A DNA stretch of 6,749 nucleotides from Candidatus Fermentibacterota bacterium (lineage in GTDB: Bacteria > Fermentibacterota > Fermentibacteria > Fermentibacterales > Fermentibacteraceae). Of the stretch, positions 6,029 through 6,749 are shown piece by piece. Location: the NCBI GenBank assembly GCA_022703195.1, contig JAKLEF010000107.1:1-6749 (forward strand). Reading direction: 5' to 3'. The position numbers were made by a program, and so were the translations under genes. Each line of letters opens with the position of its first letter. Positions within the stretch are counted from its first letter, which is position 1. The notes under the pieces were generated by a model. That model saw nothing but the letters and a program-made list of their open reading frames with translations. It was not told the origin of the DNA and searched no databases.

Positions 6029-6749
6029 TCAGCCGGGGGGCAGCGGCTTCCGCGCCAGGCCCTCCGACGCCGCGCGCGACATGACGGCGCCCGCCACGGC
6101 CTTCACCAGCCCGGGATTGTCGAGGGAGGGGACGATCCTCTCCGCCGACAGACCACTCTCCCTGGCAAGCGCGGCAATGGCTGAGGAGGCTGCGATGGCC
6201 ATCCCGTCGCTTATGGCGATCGCACGGCAGTCGAGGGCGCCCCTGAGGATCCCGGGGAAGGCGAGGGCGTTGTTGACCTGGTTGGGGAAGTCGCCCCTGC
6301 CCGTGGCCACCACTGCAGCCCCGGCCGAGAGCGCCTCGGCGGGATAGATCTCGGGCACGGGATTGGCGCATGCGATGACCACCGGGTCCGGTGCCATGCC
6401 GCGGATCCATCCCGCGGGCACCACTCCGGGACCTGGCCTGGACGCGGCCACCAGGACGTCGCAGCCGGCCAGGGCCTCGCGGGGCGAGTCGAAGCGGCGC
6501 CCGGACATCGCGCACAGCTTCCTGTGCCATCCCCAGCCGGGCCCTTCGAAGTCCGTCCTGCCCGGCGACAGCTGCCCGTGCTCGTCGAACACCGCGACGA
6601 GGGCCGGGTCGGCACCGGCGGCGAACAGATCCTTGATCTCCGCATTGACCGCGTCGGCATAGTCCATCGCCGCTTCTTCCTCGCTGGCGTAGAAATCGTT
6701 CTGCGCCTGCTGCAGCATGGTGAAAGGCCCGGGCACGGTGATCTTGACC
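6029..6749 (-). CDS. Chimeric frame: MetE-like fragment joined to malic enzyme C-terminal half, 5' end off window
   Basis: One uninterrupted frame enters from the right edge. Its first 47 residues match the MetE-like (cobalamin-independent methionine synthase family) pattern: VKITVPGPFTMLQQAQNDFY and then DAVNAEIKDLFAAGAD, after which that family continues with a VVQIDEP-type strand. Here it switches to malic enzyme: ALVAVFDEHG, GRTDFEGPG, CANPVPEI, and the signature ATGRGDFPNQVNNALAFPGI followed by LRGALD, with a normal malic enzyme C-terminus. Malic enzyme decarboxylates malate to pyruvate with NAD(P). This copy lacks the visible catalytic malic domain and the GAGAAG dinucleotide-binding loop, and the MetE-like part lacks its downstream zinc-site region. 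Neither activity is likely from what is visible. The join falls at 6608-6622. It may be a true deletion fusion or an assembly error. Confidence 0.85.
   Translation of the reverse strand, partial: VKITVPGPFTMLQQAQNDFYASEEEAAMDYADAVNAEIKDLFAAGADPALVAVFDEHGQLSPGRTDFEGPGWGWHRKLCAMSGRRFDSPREALAGCDVLVAASRPGPGVVPAGWIRGMAPDPVVIACANPVPEIYPAEALSAGAAVVATGRGDFPNQVNNALAFPGILRGALDCRAIAISDGMAIAASSAIAALARESGLSAERIVPSLDNPGLVKAVAGAVMSRAASEGLARKPLPPG
6608..6622 (-). other. Fusion breakpoint between MetE-like and malic enzyme segments
   Basis: The five codons for Ala-Ala-Gly-Ala-Asp fit both families: MetE-like proteins read DLFAAGAD followed by VVQ or IVQ, and malic enzymes read LLAAGAD-like before their second Rossmann strand. 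The crossover therefore probably occurred within this shared GC-rich stretch of about 15 bases. Confidence 0.6.

Overview
The window is GC-rich DNA from a Gram-negative bacterium. The evidence for an outer membrane is a TonB-dependent receptor with a carboxypeptidase-regulatory-like N-terminal domain and a six-bladed beta-propeller lipoprotein. That pairing, with many GTG starts, strong GGAGG ribosome sites and frequent AGG arginine codons, suggests an uncultured FCB-type lineage (Eisenbacteria, Fermentibacteria or Krumholzibacteriota style). This placement is inference; no rRNA or marker gene is present.

Layout. At the left edge (1-37, minus) is the probable start of a gene running out of the window, with its own promoter. 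It is divergent from a TetR-family regulator (170-832, plus). Then come two minus-strand genes overlapping by GTGA: a GRAM/PH-like small protein (1572-1958) followed by a GNAT acetyltransferase (1051-1575). Good codon usage beyond the acetyltransferase stop continues in another frame, which suggests a recent frameshift. The gene-free stretch 1959-2406 holds an undescribed-looking 213-bp element with 24-nt terminal inverted repeats (1975-2187). Its right end is duplicated in tandem and followed by a run of GGTCA words at roughly 11-bp phase.

The centre (2407-4683, minus) is the TonB-dependent receptor. Its promoter sits over a near-perfect palindrome and beside strong hairpins that follow the upstream beta-propeller lipoprotein gene (4808-5962, minus). 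The receptor and lipoprotein could act together at the cell envelope, but the separate promoter and hairpins argue for at least partly independent transcription.

The right edge (6029-6749, minus) is one open frame that starts as a MetE-like (cobalamin-independent methionine synthase family) protein. After an Ala-Ala-Gly-Ala-Asp stretch it becomes the C-terminal NAD-binding half of a malic enzyme. It is either a real gene fusion or deletion, or an assembly chimera. With the inverted-repeat element, it is the most unusual thing in the window.
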